Below, in pieces: positions 1 to 9,148 of a stretch of 42,324 bases of DNA. Both the position numbers and the translations under genes were made by a program. The notes below the pieces were generated by a model. It did no database searches, had not been told where the DNA came from, and was given only the letters and a program-made list of their open reading frames with translations. Where the stretch lies: contig NZ_DAHVNP010000051.1 in the NCBI RefSeq assembly GCF_027319265.1, positions 1-42,324 of the forward strand, read 5' to 3'. Each line of letters begins with the position of its first letter. Position 1 is the first letter of the stretch. Source of the DNA: Ferrimicrobium sp. (lineage in GTDB: Bacteria > Actinomycetota > Acidimicrobiia > Acidimicrobiales > Acidimicrobiaceae).

Positions 1-165
1 CCAGGGCAACACCCGCAACTGGGACCCTGTTGTCTCCACCTCATTGGTTCCAGTGAATTCCGAGCCCAAAGCGTCGGCGGTGAGCTGATACCGACTAGGG
101 TCTACAACATCCCCTCCCAGCAAGTACTCTGACGGGTTCCGATCGCGATGCCAATGCTGGGCTCA
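1..165. other. Possible gene end at the left edge, strand unresolved
   Basis: Two opposing frames look coding-like and both run off the window edge. On the plus strand an open frame from base 2 ends at a TGA at 86-88 (ending ...PKASAVS). On the minus strand a frame open from about base 163 to the edge reads LLGGDVVDPSRYQLTADAL and onward, with a TTG at 123-121 as a possible start. Third-position GC is fairly high in both (my rough count favours plus), so I cannot choose. No family is recognised. Confidence 0.2.
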
Positions 166-1202
166 ATATCCGTGACTGGTCGGCTACCAGTCCTGGTCTA
201 GTTGAGGCCAGTGCCCTGTTCGTTCCCGGGCCCTTATCGGGTACAGGCGACAGTTCAGATGATGGGTTGACTCATCACCTGGAGAGAGGATGTAAGACCA
301 GTAACAATGCTGGCCGTACTCGGAGAGGCAAGAACAACTCTTGGACAAGTGAGCATGAGAACCTTGTAAAGGGTGCGTCATTATGAGTGAACTCACTATT
401 AGTCACTCAGGTGCAACGGTCACTCTAGAATCAACCTCGACACCTGAATTCCCGAACTTCGAGCATGAGAACCGTCTGCTGAGTTCCTAAAGCCCGTGGG
501 AATGGGACCGATTCATGCCCTCTTGCGAGGACCCACTTAGTCATCGTCGATGATTGGGGGGGGTCTCGCCGACCTTACCGATCGAACCACTGGGTTCCAC
601 CGAGATCTTGGCTACCTTCGATGACCGAGGGGAGAACGGTTCAATCATCTGCTCACAGTTATCCCTCTCGGCACGGGAAGAGAGCTTTGAGGAAAGCACC
701 GTGGCTGGGGCCATCATGGATCGTATGATTCATACCGCAATTCCCGTCGAAGGCAAGGGAGCATCTATGCACAAACAGCCGCGCCAAAGCAACCGCGCCA
801 AAGCAACGGAGCCAAAGAAAGGAGGCGAGCGGACCAACAGATCCTGGTCCAGCGGTACCAAATCCACGACGGTAGCGAACTCTGAGACTGGGTCGTCCCT
901 CCTGGCAGGCCTGGTCGACACCACGAGACGCCATCGCCGTGGAGGAGCCGCAATGATCGCATAACCGGCCTTAACGAGGGCTTTCTCGTACCCATGCGCC
1001 TGGAAACCCCGTCGATACGTTCGCCGTCAAGGACATCGACAAATCCCTCTCATTTTGCCTCTCGTGCACCCCACGCAGGCAGACTAGCCACATCCCCGCG
1101 TAACGGTTCCCCTTGTAGGGCGCCACCGAACCCTTGGCCAAGGACGTCAATCTTGCCTGCTGACACAAGCCCGATGAGCAACCGTCTTAGACGGATCCTA
1201 TC
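166..1202. other. Gene-poor stretch, no recognisable gene
   Basis: About 1 kb with only short overlapping frames and no frame with a good ribosome-binding site and family resemblance. A 35-codon frame at 383-490 (plus) is preceded by a weak AAAGGG. The minus frame around 970-730 reads ALVKAGYAIIAAPPRRW then PARRDDP and VDLVPLDQDLL, which vaguely recalls an IS110-type transposase segment, but the match is too weak to call. The 13-nt string GAGCATGAGAACC occurs twice, near 351 and 462. The stretch may be decayed mobile or gene DNA, which is inference. Confidence 0.4.
781..822. repeat. 14-bp period tandem repeat, about three copies
   Basis: The unit GCGCCAAAGCAACC at 781-794 is repeated at 795-808 with one change, and a diverged third copy (GAGCCAAAGAAAGG) follows at 809-822. 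It lies in the gene-poor stretch. The period is not a multiple of three, so it is not preserving a peptide repeat. Confidence 0.6.
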
Positions 1203-2099
1203 TCATGCTGTTGGGAGTCTGGAGGCGATGCGTTCGGCAAGCACGTCCATACGTCGACGCCCAAGTGGGCCAGGTCGAAGTAAGAGTTGGGGCAGCACGG
1301 CCCGCCAACACACCACCACACCACGCACCATCCAGGGTCGATGATCAAACCAGCCAACGGTGGCGTCGACAAAACAGAGCGCTGGCCGCACCACCGCTTC
1401 ACCGAGTAGATCGGCACAGGCCCGTTGCACCGCCTCGACCTGCCAGGTCATGGCGTCGACCAGTCTGGTCTCGTCCCGCCCACCGACGATGAGTCGTTGA
1501 TCTCGCATGAAGAGGCCACCCTTGTCTACGAACTCAAGACGTTTGCCTGTTCGGACCTTCGTATCGATCACCCACACCCCGGATGACGTCACAACGATAT
1601 GGTCGATGTTGCTACGACTCCTTGGCTTATGGCGGTCGTTGAGGACGATGATCCCCGGAATCGCGTCAAGCACATCACCGACTTTACCCTCGCCAACGGC
1701 ACCGGTTGCCCAGACCTGAACATGCGAAGGTGCAGCTCGTATCTGCGCTTTTGGCGTCACGGCAGCGACAAGCCGTCCCGCCAGTGGGTGTTTGGCTTTG
1801 ATCTGTGTTCGCCACTCTCGGTCAGCAGTGACGCGTGCCTCTTCCTGTCGCTGGTGGCGAACAGATCTTCTCTCTGCCTCCCGGGAGACTGATCGACCAG
1901 CCACCCCAGGATCAACTACCGGCACCGAAGGTTCCGCTAAAGCAGGCTCCGATGCCAACCCGGTGTCCGCCCTGGAATCGAGGCACGATCGACACGTCAC
2001 CTTCTTTGCCACGGCATCCCATCCCGCACGCTCCCCCGCAGCCACGCTATTACCACAGGACACACAGGTGTCCGGCCTCCGCAGGACAAGTTCCCTCAT
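1203..2099 (-). CDS. NERD domain protein with N-terminal zinc ribbon
   Basis: A 298-residue protein. Residues 12-39 hold two CxxC pairs (C12, C15, C36, C39), as in a small zinc ribbon. A low-complexity linker with many Arg and Glu follows (about 70-110). Residues about 125-230 carry a nuclease-related (NERD) domain, recognised by the core 'NIDHIVVTSSGVWVIDTKV', where the acidic residue and Lys of the I-D-T-K strand match the predicted nuclease-like active-site strand. NERD proteins are thought to act on DNA or RNA, but few have been tested, so the function here is inferred from fold only. No membrane segment or signal peptide is seen. No Shine-Dalgarno precedes the ATG; a TATTGT close upstream would suit a leaderless transcript. 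It stands alone: the neighbours are gene-poor DNA and ettA on the other strand. Confidence 0.8.
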   Translation of the reverse strand: MRELVLRRPDTCVSCGNSVAAGERAGWDAVAKKVTCRSCLDSRADTGLASEPALAEPSVPVVDPGVAGRSVSREAERRSVRHQRQEEARVTADREWRTQIKAKHPLAGRLVAAVTPKAQIRAAPSHVQVWATGAVGEGKVGDVLDAIPGIIVLNDRHKPRSRSNIDHIVVTSSGVWVIDTKVRTGKRLEFVDKGGLFMRDQRLIVGGRDETRLVDAMTWQVEAVQRACADLLGEAVVRPALCFVDATVGWFDHRPWMVRGVVVCWRAVLPQLLLRPGPLGRRRMDVLAERIASRLPTA

Positions 2100-2643
2100 G
2101 GCGACAATATCGGCGTAACGTCACTTTGACTGAAGATCATCCGCAGGGATTGGCACGATGAATCGGTTCAGCTGATACCCTTCGAGTCATAGGAAGGTCA
2201 GTGACCTCCGTGTCGAGATGATCAAAACTGATCAGATCGACTGGCTGGCGCAGTTCTATGGACGCGGCCCGGTACGCATCGGGCTCATCCATCTTCCGTT
2301 ATCCCGAGCGTTCCCAAGTGCAACGTCGTAGCGCCTCGTTGGCGGAGACCAGCGACTCTAGAGACTGGGTTGCCTCGACGTGGGCAGATCATCTCTCACC
2401 CTTGGCCGGGTAACAGGGCTCTGTGCCGTGTAGCCGATCTCAGCTATCTCACCGATCTCACCAGCGAATCCGCGAGCCACGACGTTCATGTCGCGGGGTA
2501 TCGCTCACCAAGTGCGGCACTGGACCCCGCATGCCCAGTCCATCCTCGTGGGGAGAGGAACGCACCTCTCCGATCGAGCTAATGCCCAAAGAGTTTTGAT
2601 CCAGCTGCAGGAGATCTACCCGACACCAGCGAGACTGGTAGGC
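2100..2643. other. Intergenic stretch between NERD gene and ettA, with a small stem-loop
   Basis: No gene is called here. A perfect 7-bp hairpin (GGAGAGG, 6-nt loop, CCTCTCC) sits at 2552-2571, about 70 bp before the ettA start, possibly in its leader. A 37-codon ATG frame at 2218-2331 (plus) has no ribosome-binding site. On the minus strand a short frame ending at about 2124 reads NRFIVPIPADDLQSK then stops, which resembles a lone C-terminus. Both could be remnants. Confidence 0.35.
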
Positions 2644-4320
2644 ATGGCTCCTCAATACATCTTCTCGATGCGCGACATCGGTCGCTTCTATCCACCTGAC
2701 AAGGAAGTCCTCAAAGGGATCAACCTGTCCTTCTACCCAGGTGCGAAAATCGGCGTGATCGGGGCAAACGGATCGGGTAAATCATCCCTCCTGCGTATTA
2801 TGGCGGGTCTCGATGACGGTTTTAGCGGTGAAGCTCGCCTCACCCCTGGGTTCACAGTGGGCTATCTGCCACAGGAGCCCCAACTCGATCCAACCAAGGA
2901 TGTCATCGGTAACGTCGCCGACGGCCTGGCCGAACAACGCGACCTGTTGACCAGGTTCAACGAGGTCTGTGAGGCCTTTAGCTCTCCTGATGCCGACTTT
3001 GATGCCCTCCTTGCGGAACAGTCAGACCTCCAAACTCGGATCGATGCCATCAACGGTTGGGACCTTGATCGCACGCTTGAGGTGGCGATGGACGCCCTTC
3101 GCCTCCCTCCTTCTGACGCCGATGTGACCACGCTCTCTGGAGGCGAACGTCGCCGAGTCGCACTATGCCGATTGCTCCTTGCCAAACCTGACCTTCTGCT
3201 CCTGGATGAGCCAACGAACCATCTTGATGCGGAATCGGTAGCATGGCTCGAGCGCACGCTACACGACTACGCCGGCACGGTAGTCGCCATCACCCACGAC
3301 CGATACTTCCTCGACAACGTAGCCTCATGGATCCTCGAACTGGATCGCGGCAGAGGCATGCCTTGGGAAGGGAACTACTCCTCGTGGCTCGAACAAAAGC
3401 AGGCTCGCCTTGCCACCGAGGAGAAGGCAGACCGGGCGCGCCAAGCAGCGCTCGCTCGCGAACTCGAATGGATCCGGATGTCGCCAAGAGCCAGACAGAG
3501 CAAGGGTAAGGCTCGGCTCAACGCCTTCAATGAATTGGTGGCGGAGTCCGAGGCAGCCGACCAACGAGGCGACTCTTTGGAGATCGCCATTCCACCAGGA
3601 CCTCGTCTCGGTGATGTGGTGGTCAATGCAGCGAGCCTTACAAAGGGGTTTGGCGATCGACTACTCATCGAGGACCTGAGCTTCTTGCTTCCCCCGGGAG
3701 GTATCGTGGGTGTCATCGGACCCAATGGTGCTGGTAAGACCACCCTGTTCAAGATGATCGTTGGCCAAGACAAGCCCGATGGGGGCTCCATTGAGGTCGG
3801 AGGTACGGTCCATTTCACCTATCTCGACCAGTCACGCGACAGTTTGGACGCAACCACTACCGTCTACGACGAGATCACGGGTGGCGTTGAAAGAATTGTC
3901 GTCGGGCACAGAGAGATCCATGCTCGAGCGTATGTATCGAGCTTTGGCTTTAAGGGAAGTGCACAACAAAAGAAGATTGGAGAGATCTCGGGCGGAGAAC
4001 GCAACCGAGTCCAACTCGCAAAGGTGCTACGAAGTGGTGGTAATGTGCTCCTCCTCGACGAGCCAACGAATGACCTCGATGTCGACACACTCCGGGCGTT
4101 GGAGGATGGGCTGCTCAGTTTTCCCGGATGCATCGTGGTGATCAGTCACGATCGTTGGTTTCTCGACCGGGTCGCCACCCACATCATCGCCTTCGAGGGA
4201 GAGGCGGAAGTCCGCTGGTTTGAGGGCAACTTCTCAGACTACGAAGTCGACCGCCATCGAAGGCTAGGCACCGACGCTGATAAGCCCCATCGGATGAAAT
4301 ATAAGCCACTCACCCGCTAG
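2644..4320 (+). CDS. ettA: Energy-dependent translational throttle protein EttA (ABC-F ATPase)
   Basis: A 558-residue cytosolic protein, the usual EttA length. It has two ABC domains in tandem and no membrane segment: Walker A 'GANGSGKSS' (from residue 40), signature LSGGERRR, Walker B LLLDEPTNHLD, then second-domain Walker A GPNGAGKTT, signature ISGGERNR and LLLDEPTNDLD. The inter-domain linker contains PRARQSKGKARLNAF, characteristic of EttA rather than of other ABC-F paralogues. EttA binds the ribosomal E site and gates the first peptide bond according to the ATP/ADP ratio (family knowledge). The frame stays open 52 codons upstream, but MAPQYIF matches family N-termini, so ATG 2644 is chosen although only a weak GGTAGG precedes it. 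It is monocistronic, convergent with the response regulator gene. Confidence 0.93.
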   Translation: MAPQYIFSMRDIGRFYPPDKEVLKGINLSFYPGAKIGVIGANGSGKSSLLRIMAGLDDGFSGEARLTPGFTVGYLPQEPQLDPTKDVIGNVADGLAEQRDLLTRFNEVCEAFSSPDADFDALLAEQSDLQTRIDAINGWDLDRTLEVAMDALRLPPSDADVTTLSGGERRRVALCRLLLAKPDLLLLDEPTNHLDAESVAWLERTLHDYAGTVVAITHDRYFLDNVASWILELDRGRGMPWEGNYSSWLEQKQARLATEEKADRARQAALARELEWIRMSPRARQSKGKARLNAFNELVAESEAADQRGDSLEIAIPPGPRLGDVVVNAASLTKGFGDRLLIEDLSFLLPPGGIVGVIGPNGAGKTTLFKMIVGQDKPDGGSIEVGGTVHFTYLDQSRDSLDATTTVYDEITGGVERIVVGHREIHARAYVSSFGFKGSAQQKKIGEISGGERNRVQLAKVLRSGGNVLLLDEPTNDLDVDTLRALEDGLLSFPGCIVVISHDRWFLDRVATHIIAFEGEAEVRWFEGNFSDYEVDRHRRLGTDADKPHRMKYKPLTR

Positions 4321-4547
4321 GCAAACGAGCAGACCAACCCGCTAGATCGCGATCACTCCAGGCTCACGATGCCCTAGAGCTCCGGTCCACAATGATCACG
4401 AGGCGCTGGTGCTCCGCCAGTACGACAAGATGCCTCCTCCCGTTCCTTGTCCGACAGCACTATTGCTTCTGGTGAGAGAGACACCTCATGGGTATCTCGT
4501 CAGGTTCTGGGCGCAAACGACTCCCAACACCCATGGCCGTTGGATCC

Positions 4548-5213
4548 TCACGAAAGGGATGGCCGAATCAGGCCAGTCTCATAGGCGATCACGACGAGCT
4601 GGGCTCGATCGCGTACCGCGAGCTTTGACATGATATGGCTTACATGGGTTTTCGCCGTCAGCGGGCTGAGGTAGAGTTTCTCGGCAATCTCGGTATTGCT
4701 GAGCCCAGAACCAACCAACACAAGCACTTCTCGTTCCCGATCGCTCAAGATATCGAGTGCAGCCTGACTCGTGGGTGCAGGGGTACTTCTACTTGCGATA
4801 GTGGCGATCAGTGATCTCGTAACACTCGGGGAGAGTAGCGCTTCGCCCCGGTGGACGACTCGAACCGCATTGATAAGTTCAGAGGGTTCGCTATCTTTGA
4901 CAAGGAAGCCACTGGCACCATTGCGAATTGCTTCCAGAATGTATTCGTCCTCCGCGAAGGTTGTCAGCACAATGATGCGGGTCTTGGCGAGGTCCGGGTC
5001 GCCTGCAATGATTTTTGTCGCTGCGAGCCCATCCAAGGTCGGCATTCGAATATCCATTAGGACCACGTCGATGGGCTGTGCACGCAACAGAGCGATCGCG
5101 GTGGCGCCTTCAGCCGCCTCCGCAGCCACCTCAATATCGTCGGCCGACTCAAGAAGTACTCTCAGCCCAGCGCGAATAAGCGCCTGATCATCAACGAGTA
5201 ATAGGCGAATCAT
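4548..5213 (-). CDS. LuxR/NarL-family response regulator
   Basis: A 221-residue protein with a receiver domain (1-120) and a C-terminal LuxR-type helix-turn-helix (about 150-215). The acidic pocket is VDDQ (D8, D9), the phospho-acceptor is D54 in VLMDIRMP, and the switch Thr and Lys are in VLTTF and LVKDS. The HTH is 'LSDREREVLVLVGSGLSNTEIAEKL' in outline, with the usual SNTEIAEKL recognition region. Its ATG overlaps the kinase stop as ATGA, so the two are translationally coupled and are cognate partners. The likely targets are its own operon and the divergent membrane protein gene, through the palindrome at 6588-6609; that is inference. Confidence 0.9.
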   Translation of the reverse strand: MIRLLLVDDQALIRAGLRVLLESADDIEVAAEAAEGATAIALLRAQPIDVVLMDIRMPTLDGLAATKIIAGDPDLAKTRIIVLTTFAEDEYILEAIRNGASGFLVKDSEPSELINAVRVVHRGEALLSPSVTRSLIATIASRSTPAPTSQAALDILSDREREVLVLVGSGLSNTEIAEKLYLSPLTAKTHVSHIMSKLAVRDRAQLVVIAYETGLIRPSLS

Positions 5214-6475
5214 CGGCGACTGTCAGCGTCGCTGGCACCAGAATGCCCGGTATCGCTCAGCGTAAAGGTCGGCTGATCATCCCGGTTTCTCTCTGTATGC
5301 AGCGGCAAAACCGCCTCGATCCGAAAACCTCCATCCGCAAGAGGGGATGCAGTGAAGGTACCAGAGAGTGATCGCACCCGTTCCTGAATGCCGACAAGAC
5401 CGGTGCCGGCTCCTTCCCGGAAGGTAGAGCTCGGACTCGTCGTGGTGTTGTGCACGTCGATCATTAACGAAGTAGGCGTGTAGGCAAGCGTCACGATGGT
5501 GGTCGGGTTTTCGGCATGCCGGACCACATTGGTCAGCGCCTCTTGGACAATACGGAAACTCGCCAGCGCAACCGCAGTTGGAAGCTCAGTGGCTTCGCCC
5601 TCAACCACCAACGAAGTGGGTACGCCTGCCTGATTCCAGTCCTTGACAAGCCTCCGGATCGCCGACAGATCGGGGACAATTTCGCCGTGATCTTCGTCTT
5701 GCCCTGGGGGTCGCATAATCGCCAAGATGGATCTGAGTTCGTGCAGGCCCGTCTTGGACGCTGAGCGAATCTCGGCAATCGCTTCTGAGGCTCGGCTTGG
5801 ATCACTGTCGAGAAGGAGTTGAGCGGCGCTGGCTTGGATGTTGATCATCGCCATTGTGTGGGCGACGACATCATGAAGCTCACGGGCGATACGCATGCGC
5901 TCTCGGTTGATAATCAGGTGGATCTCCTCCTCGCGCGCTCGTTCGGCATCAAGCTGGCGTGCCCGAGCTTCGTCTCGCCACAGGTGTCGTGCCGAGACGA
6001 CGCTGCCAAGCGCGAATGCGGCGACCATCTCGGGCCACATGGTCAGTCCAGGACCACCGATGAACCCGAATGGCCCCAAAAAGCCGTTGGCGACCCAGAG
6101 CGCGATGGTCCCGATCAACCCAAGGAGAGCCGCCTTGCGCCAGCTGTGTTCCTGGGCCACCCAAAACCCGGCCACGAGGATAGGAACGAGAGTCGCTCCG
6201 TTCAGCTGCCCAAGCACCGACCACCCGATAGCGGCGACGATAGTAACGAAGAAGACGGCCGTAGAGTGCCGACGCACAAAGAGAAGAGACATAGCCGCTG
6301 CGAGTGGAATCGCAAAGGCAACAAGTGGTGGTTGCGTAACAAGATGGAGGCCGGCATAATGATTCTGCGGATGAGCCTCAAACCAGGCCCCAACGAGCGC
6401 AAGGATGGCGACGAACCCGGTGCCAATGGGAATGGACCAGAGGCGTGATTGTCGTAGTTTGAAGAAAGTATTCAT
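5210..6475 (-). CDS. Membrane sensor histidine kinase, NarL/DesK class (HisKA_3)
   Basis: A 421-residue protein. About six hydrophobic segments fill residues 12-165 with very short loops, so it probably senses the membrane or a ligand within it. A coiled region with many Arg and Glu (165-195) leads into the HisKA_3 dimerisation helix 'RERMRIARELHDVVAH', where H201 is the predicted phosphorylation site. The ATPase domain follows with 'ALTNVVRHAENPT' (N box) and GTGLVGIQERV (G box). The C-terminal 20 residues are rich in Ser, Asp and Arg. It is first in the operon and overlaps the regulator by 4 nt. No strong Shine-Dalgarno is seen before the ATG. The signal is unknown. Confidence 0.88.
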   Translation of the reverse strand: MNTFFKLRQSRLWSIPIGTGFVAILALVGAWFEAHPQNHYAGLHLVTQPPLVAFAIPLAAAMSLLFVRRHSTAVFFVTIVAAIGWSVLGQLNGATLVPILVAGFWVAQEHSWRKAALLGLIGTIALWVANGFLGPFGFIGGPGLTMWPEMVAAFALGSVVSARHLWRDEARARQLDAERAREEEIHLIINRERMRIARELHDVVAHTMAMINIQASAAQLLLDSDPSRASEAIAEIRSASKTGLHELRSILAIMRPPGQDEDHGEIVPDLSAIRRLVKDWNQAGVPTSLVVEGEATELPTAVALASFRIVQEALTNVVRHAENPTTIVTLAYTPTSLMIDVHNTTTSPSSTFREGAGTGLVGIQERVRSLSGTFTASPLADGGFRIEAVLPLHTERNRDDQPTFTLSDTGHSGASDADSRR

Positions 6476-6587
6476 TGCTTATCTAGCGTAGGCCGCCAAT
6501 TCGTCTGTCTACTACCACTGACGATGGTCCCTCACCTACTCCCTGAGGAGTACGAGAGAGCTCCACCTGGAGGACCGAGAATCGCAT

Positions 6588-6609
6588 CTCATGGGTCATG
6601 ACCGATGAG
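6588..6609. promoter_or_regulatory. 22-bp palindrome between kinase operon and DUF6069-like gene
   Basis: CTCAT-G-GGTCATGACC-G-ATGAG is palindromic except for the two G positions, with a perfect 10-bp core GGTCATGACC. It lies in the only intergenic space between the divergent kinase (ATG 6475) and membrane protein (ATG 6680), where an operator for the adjacent LuxR regulator would be expected. Binding is inferred. Confidence 0.45.
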
Positions 6610-6679
6610 AGCGCTTGCCAATAGGTTATTGCCCAGCGATGCAGTGGGCATTTGCACAAACCCGAAGGAGGGGAAGTCG

Positions 6680-7114
6680 ATGACGATAGTGGCGAATCGC
6701 GAGCAGGTAAGTAGTCCCATCAAGATGAGGATCTTTGCCGTTCATAATGCAGTATTGGCGGCAGTTCTTGTGTGGGTGGTCGAGGTACATGTACTTGGAA
6801 TCCACCTTGGAATCCGCTTCGGTACCGGGACCGCAACGACACTAGGTCTTGCTCAAATAATCGGCGTCAGCCTGATGGTTTCGCTAGCAGGGTGGGCGCT
6901 GCTCTCCTTCATGGAGCGAAGGGTATCTCGTGCAGCTACCCTCTGGACGCTGATCGCAGTGGGAGTGGTGCTGGCCTCTCTCGCTCTTCCACTGACGGCA
7001 ACCACATCTACCACGGCAATGATTGGATTGATTGTGATGCATCTTCTGGTTGGTGCTGGGTCCATCCCATTCATGTACCGCTCAAGTGCAACAAGGTCAG
7101 CACGTACCGCATGA
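6680..7114 (+). CDS. DUF6069-like small membrane protein
   Basis: A 144-residue protein with four predicted membrane helices: about 20-37 (VHNAVLAAVLVWVVEV), 52-75, 85-105 and 112-132. The layout and the short sequence around the first helix resemble the actinobacterial DUF6069 family, which has no known function. The frame is open 25 codons upstream, but GAAGGAGGGG at 6664-6673 places the start at ATG 6680. It is transcribed divergently from the two-component operon and shares its control region, so it may be the output or accessory of that sensor. The family assignment is from memory of the pattern and is moderately sure. Confidence 0.75.
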   Translation: MTIVANREQVSSPIKMRIFAVHNAVLAAVLVWVVEVHVLGIHLGIRFGTGTATTLGLAQIIGVSLMVSLAGWALLSFMERRVSRAATLWTLIAVGVVLASLALPLTATTSTTAMIGLIVMHLLVGAGSIPFMYRSSATRSARTA

Positions 7115-7822
7115 GCATCGCTGCGTCACTCTGACGCGACCGGTGCACCGCAACGGCACCAAGTTGTTGTAGACGACGAGCCCTTCGAATGGAAGATCAT
7201 CAGACTCAGGCATGGTCTGATATCCTCATTCGAAGGGCTCGTCCTTGTGCCGAATGGTCACCGATCGTTCCCGATACGGCATGCTTGACAAAGCATTCTG
7301 CTTTGAGAGGCCACACCCCTACCACCTCGGACAGCCAGCCCGCGTCATACATCGTGACCACATAATACATCGTGACCACGGCTCGCGGAGTCGAAACCGC
7401 ACGAGGGGCGACAGCTCCATCCATCGCACAATCGACCAAGAGGTTCCCATCATCGACTCGCGAGCGGAAAACCGACCGCTATCTGAACCAAACGAACACC
7501 CATCAATTCGGGTGCCGCCACTCTCCACATCTGGGTGCACCGCTCTCTGCGGCTAGGAGGTTCCACTACGCGGTGGCCTGTTATCTCCCGCGATCAGAGC
7601 GCTCGTTCCCTGGCCATTCCACCTGAACTCGTTTGTCCGCGATGGCATACTGGACGCACCGAGTCTGTCCGTCTCCCCACCCTGGTACCGCCATGAGCGT
7701 CGATCCAGCGCCCGCAGCGGTCCGACAGATGCAGATCACCGATCTCGTCAGTCGTATATCCGCCACGAGCCTGGCCGGTTCTTGACCACTAACGTGGTCA
7801 TCTGATTCGTCGAATGCGCCGA
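7115..7822. other. 700-bp intergenic stretch with hairpins and a short repeat
   Basis: No gene is supported. It holds a long imperfect hairpin (7175-7243, separate entry), a 15-bp direct repeat ATACATCGTGACCAC at 7347-7361 and 7365-7379 (18-bp period), and a 7-bp hairpin TGACCAC/GTGGTCA at 7783-7800 just beyond the MATE stop codon on the minus strand. The last could be a weak terminator, but no T run follows it. Frames of up to about 100 codons here resemble nothing known. Confidence 0.4.
7175..7243. repeat. Long inverted repeat / hairpin
   Basis: The 16-nt arm GACGAGCCCTTCGAAT (7175-7190) is exactly complementary to 7228-7243. Inside it a second pairing (ATCAGAC 7199-7205 with GTCTGAT 7215-7221) continues the stem across a small bulge and leaves a 9-nt loop. 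The whole 69-nt unit could fold into one hairpin. It starts 61 bp after the DUF6069-like stop codon. Neither side has a T run, so a Rho-independent terminator is not shown. Confidence 0.7.
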
Positions 7823-9148
7823 TCAAACTGAATCCCTTGTGCCTGGCACCGCCCAAGTTCCACGCGCTGTGCGGAGCATCATCCCGAGAAAACGAATGAC
7901 GATCGACGCCGCGAGTCCCGCCCAAATACCTCCCAATCCCCAGCCATATCCCAACGCAATCAGCGTCAATGGTACATAGACGCCAATCGTTGCAATGAGC
8001 GTGATCGTGCGTAAGAAACCAACATCACCGGCTCCGACAAGAACTCCATCCAGCGCAAAGACCACGCCCGCTACTGGTTGTAGTGCCACCAGCCACGGCC
8101 ACAGCACCTGGATCTGTTGGCGGACCGGTGACGACGAGGTAAAGGCCAAAGGGACGAGCCACCAACCAGGGATCAGCACGATGGCTAAGGCAATTCCAGC
8201 GTAGGCACCATAGCGAGCGACTTGCCAGGCCAATCGTCGCGCTTCACGGGTATCATCTCTCCCCAGCGCGGCGCCTACCAACGACTGGGCCGCGATGGCG
8301 AACGAATCAAGAAGCAGTGTGGTCAACACCCAGCACTCCAACCCGACCTGAAAGGCGCCGAGCCTTGCAGTCCCCATCCGAGCAGCCACGCTCACCGCGA
8401 CAAGGGCCGCCACCTGAAAGCCGACGGCGCGAATGAAGAGATCACCTCCGGTGCGCAGCTGCGCTTTCACGACGTTCATGCGTGGAGACCAGGGGCGTCG
8501 CTCAGTTCGAAGCACCAAAAGAAAGAGTACCCCGCCGATGACTTGCGCACCTAGATTCGCAATCGCAGAGCCAACGAGACCAAACCTCAGCGGATAGACG
8601 AGCACCGGAGAAGCCACCGCTGAGATAACGTTCGCCAGCACCACAATCTGGACAGGACGACGCGTCTCCTGTACTCCCCGCATCCATCCATTACCGGCCA
8701 ACACGACAAGCATCCCAGGCACCCCAACGGCCGCTACGCGGAACCAGGTCACTGCGGCCCGGGCAGTGGGGCCGGCTCCACCAGCAAGTAATCGAATGAG
8801 TGGTCCGGCGAAGAGCTCACCGATCCCAACGGCGACGATACCCAGAACGAGAGCCAAGAACGTAGCCGCGATCCCCTCATCAATCGCATCACCACGACGA
8901 CCGGCTCCGAACCAACGAGCTGCACGTCCCGTGGTTCCATAGTCCAAAAAGACGCCAAGCATGGCGACCAACGACACAAGTGTCCCCCCGATACCCAGAG
9001 CCCCTAGTGGCACAGCACCAAGATGGCCCACCACCGCAGTGTCCACAAGCACGAAGCAAGGTTCAGCAGCGAGAACAACGAAAGCCGAGGCGGCAAGACG
9101 CCACATCGATCCAGAGATCGCCTCTGGTTGGTTCTTATCGGGGCCCAT
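7823..9148 (-). CDS. MATE family efflux transporter, DinF-like
   Basis: A 441-residue integral membrane protein with about 12 helices. The first helix contains EPCFVLVDTAVVGHLG, the signature of DinF-type MATE transporters, which export drugs or metabolites in exchange for H+ or Na+. The second half repeats the fold (LLDSFAIAAQSLVGAALG), and the C-terminus is short and basic. The frame could start at TTG 9217 or ATG 9208, but ATG 9148 leaves the usual short N-terminus and is preceded by TAGATT with a 7-nt gap, a good leaderless promoter. It lies downstream of katG on the same strand, about 500 bp away, so probably has its own promoter. The substrate cannot be told. Confidence 0.87.
   Translation of the reverse strand: MGPDKNQPEAISGSMWRLAASAFVVLAAEPCFVLVDTAVVGHLGAVPLGALGIGGTLVSLVAMLGVFLDYGTTGRAARWFGAGRRGDAIDEGIAATFLALVLGIVAVGIGELFAGPLIRLLAGGAGPTARAAVTWFRVAAVGVPGMLVVLAGNGWMRGVQETRRPVQIVVLANVISAVASPVLVYPLRFGLVGSAIANLGAQVIGGVLFLLVLRTERRPWSPRMNVVKAQLRTGGDLFIRAVGFQVAALVAVSVAARMGTARLGAFQVGLECWVLTTLLLDSFAIAAQSLVGAALGRDDTREARRLAWQVARYGAYAGIALAIVLIPGWWLVPLAFTSSSPVRQQIQVLWPWLVALQPVAGVVFALDGVLVGAGDVGFLRTITLIATIGVYVPLTLIALGYGWGLGGIWAGLAASIVIRFLGMMLRTARGTWAVPGTRDSV

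Noticed and set aside
554-964. A 136-codon plus-strand frame
   Set aside because: No ribosome-binding site, unusual composition, and it contains the 14-bp period repeat out of register with codons. The opposite strand is as open. Not a convincing gene.
5819-6448. A 209-codon plus-strand frame
   Set aside because: It lies entirely antisense to the histidine kinase, whose motifs are unmistakable. It is a shadow of that gene's codon bias.
7347-7379. CRISPR-like repeat
   Set aside because: Only two copies of a 15-bp word with a 3-nt spacer; no array, no leader and no cas genes.
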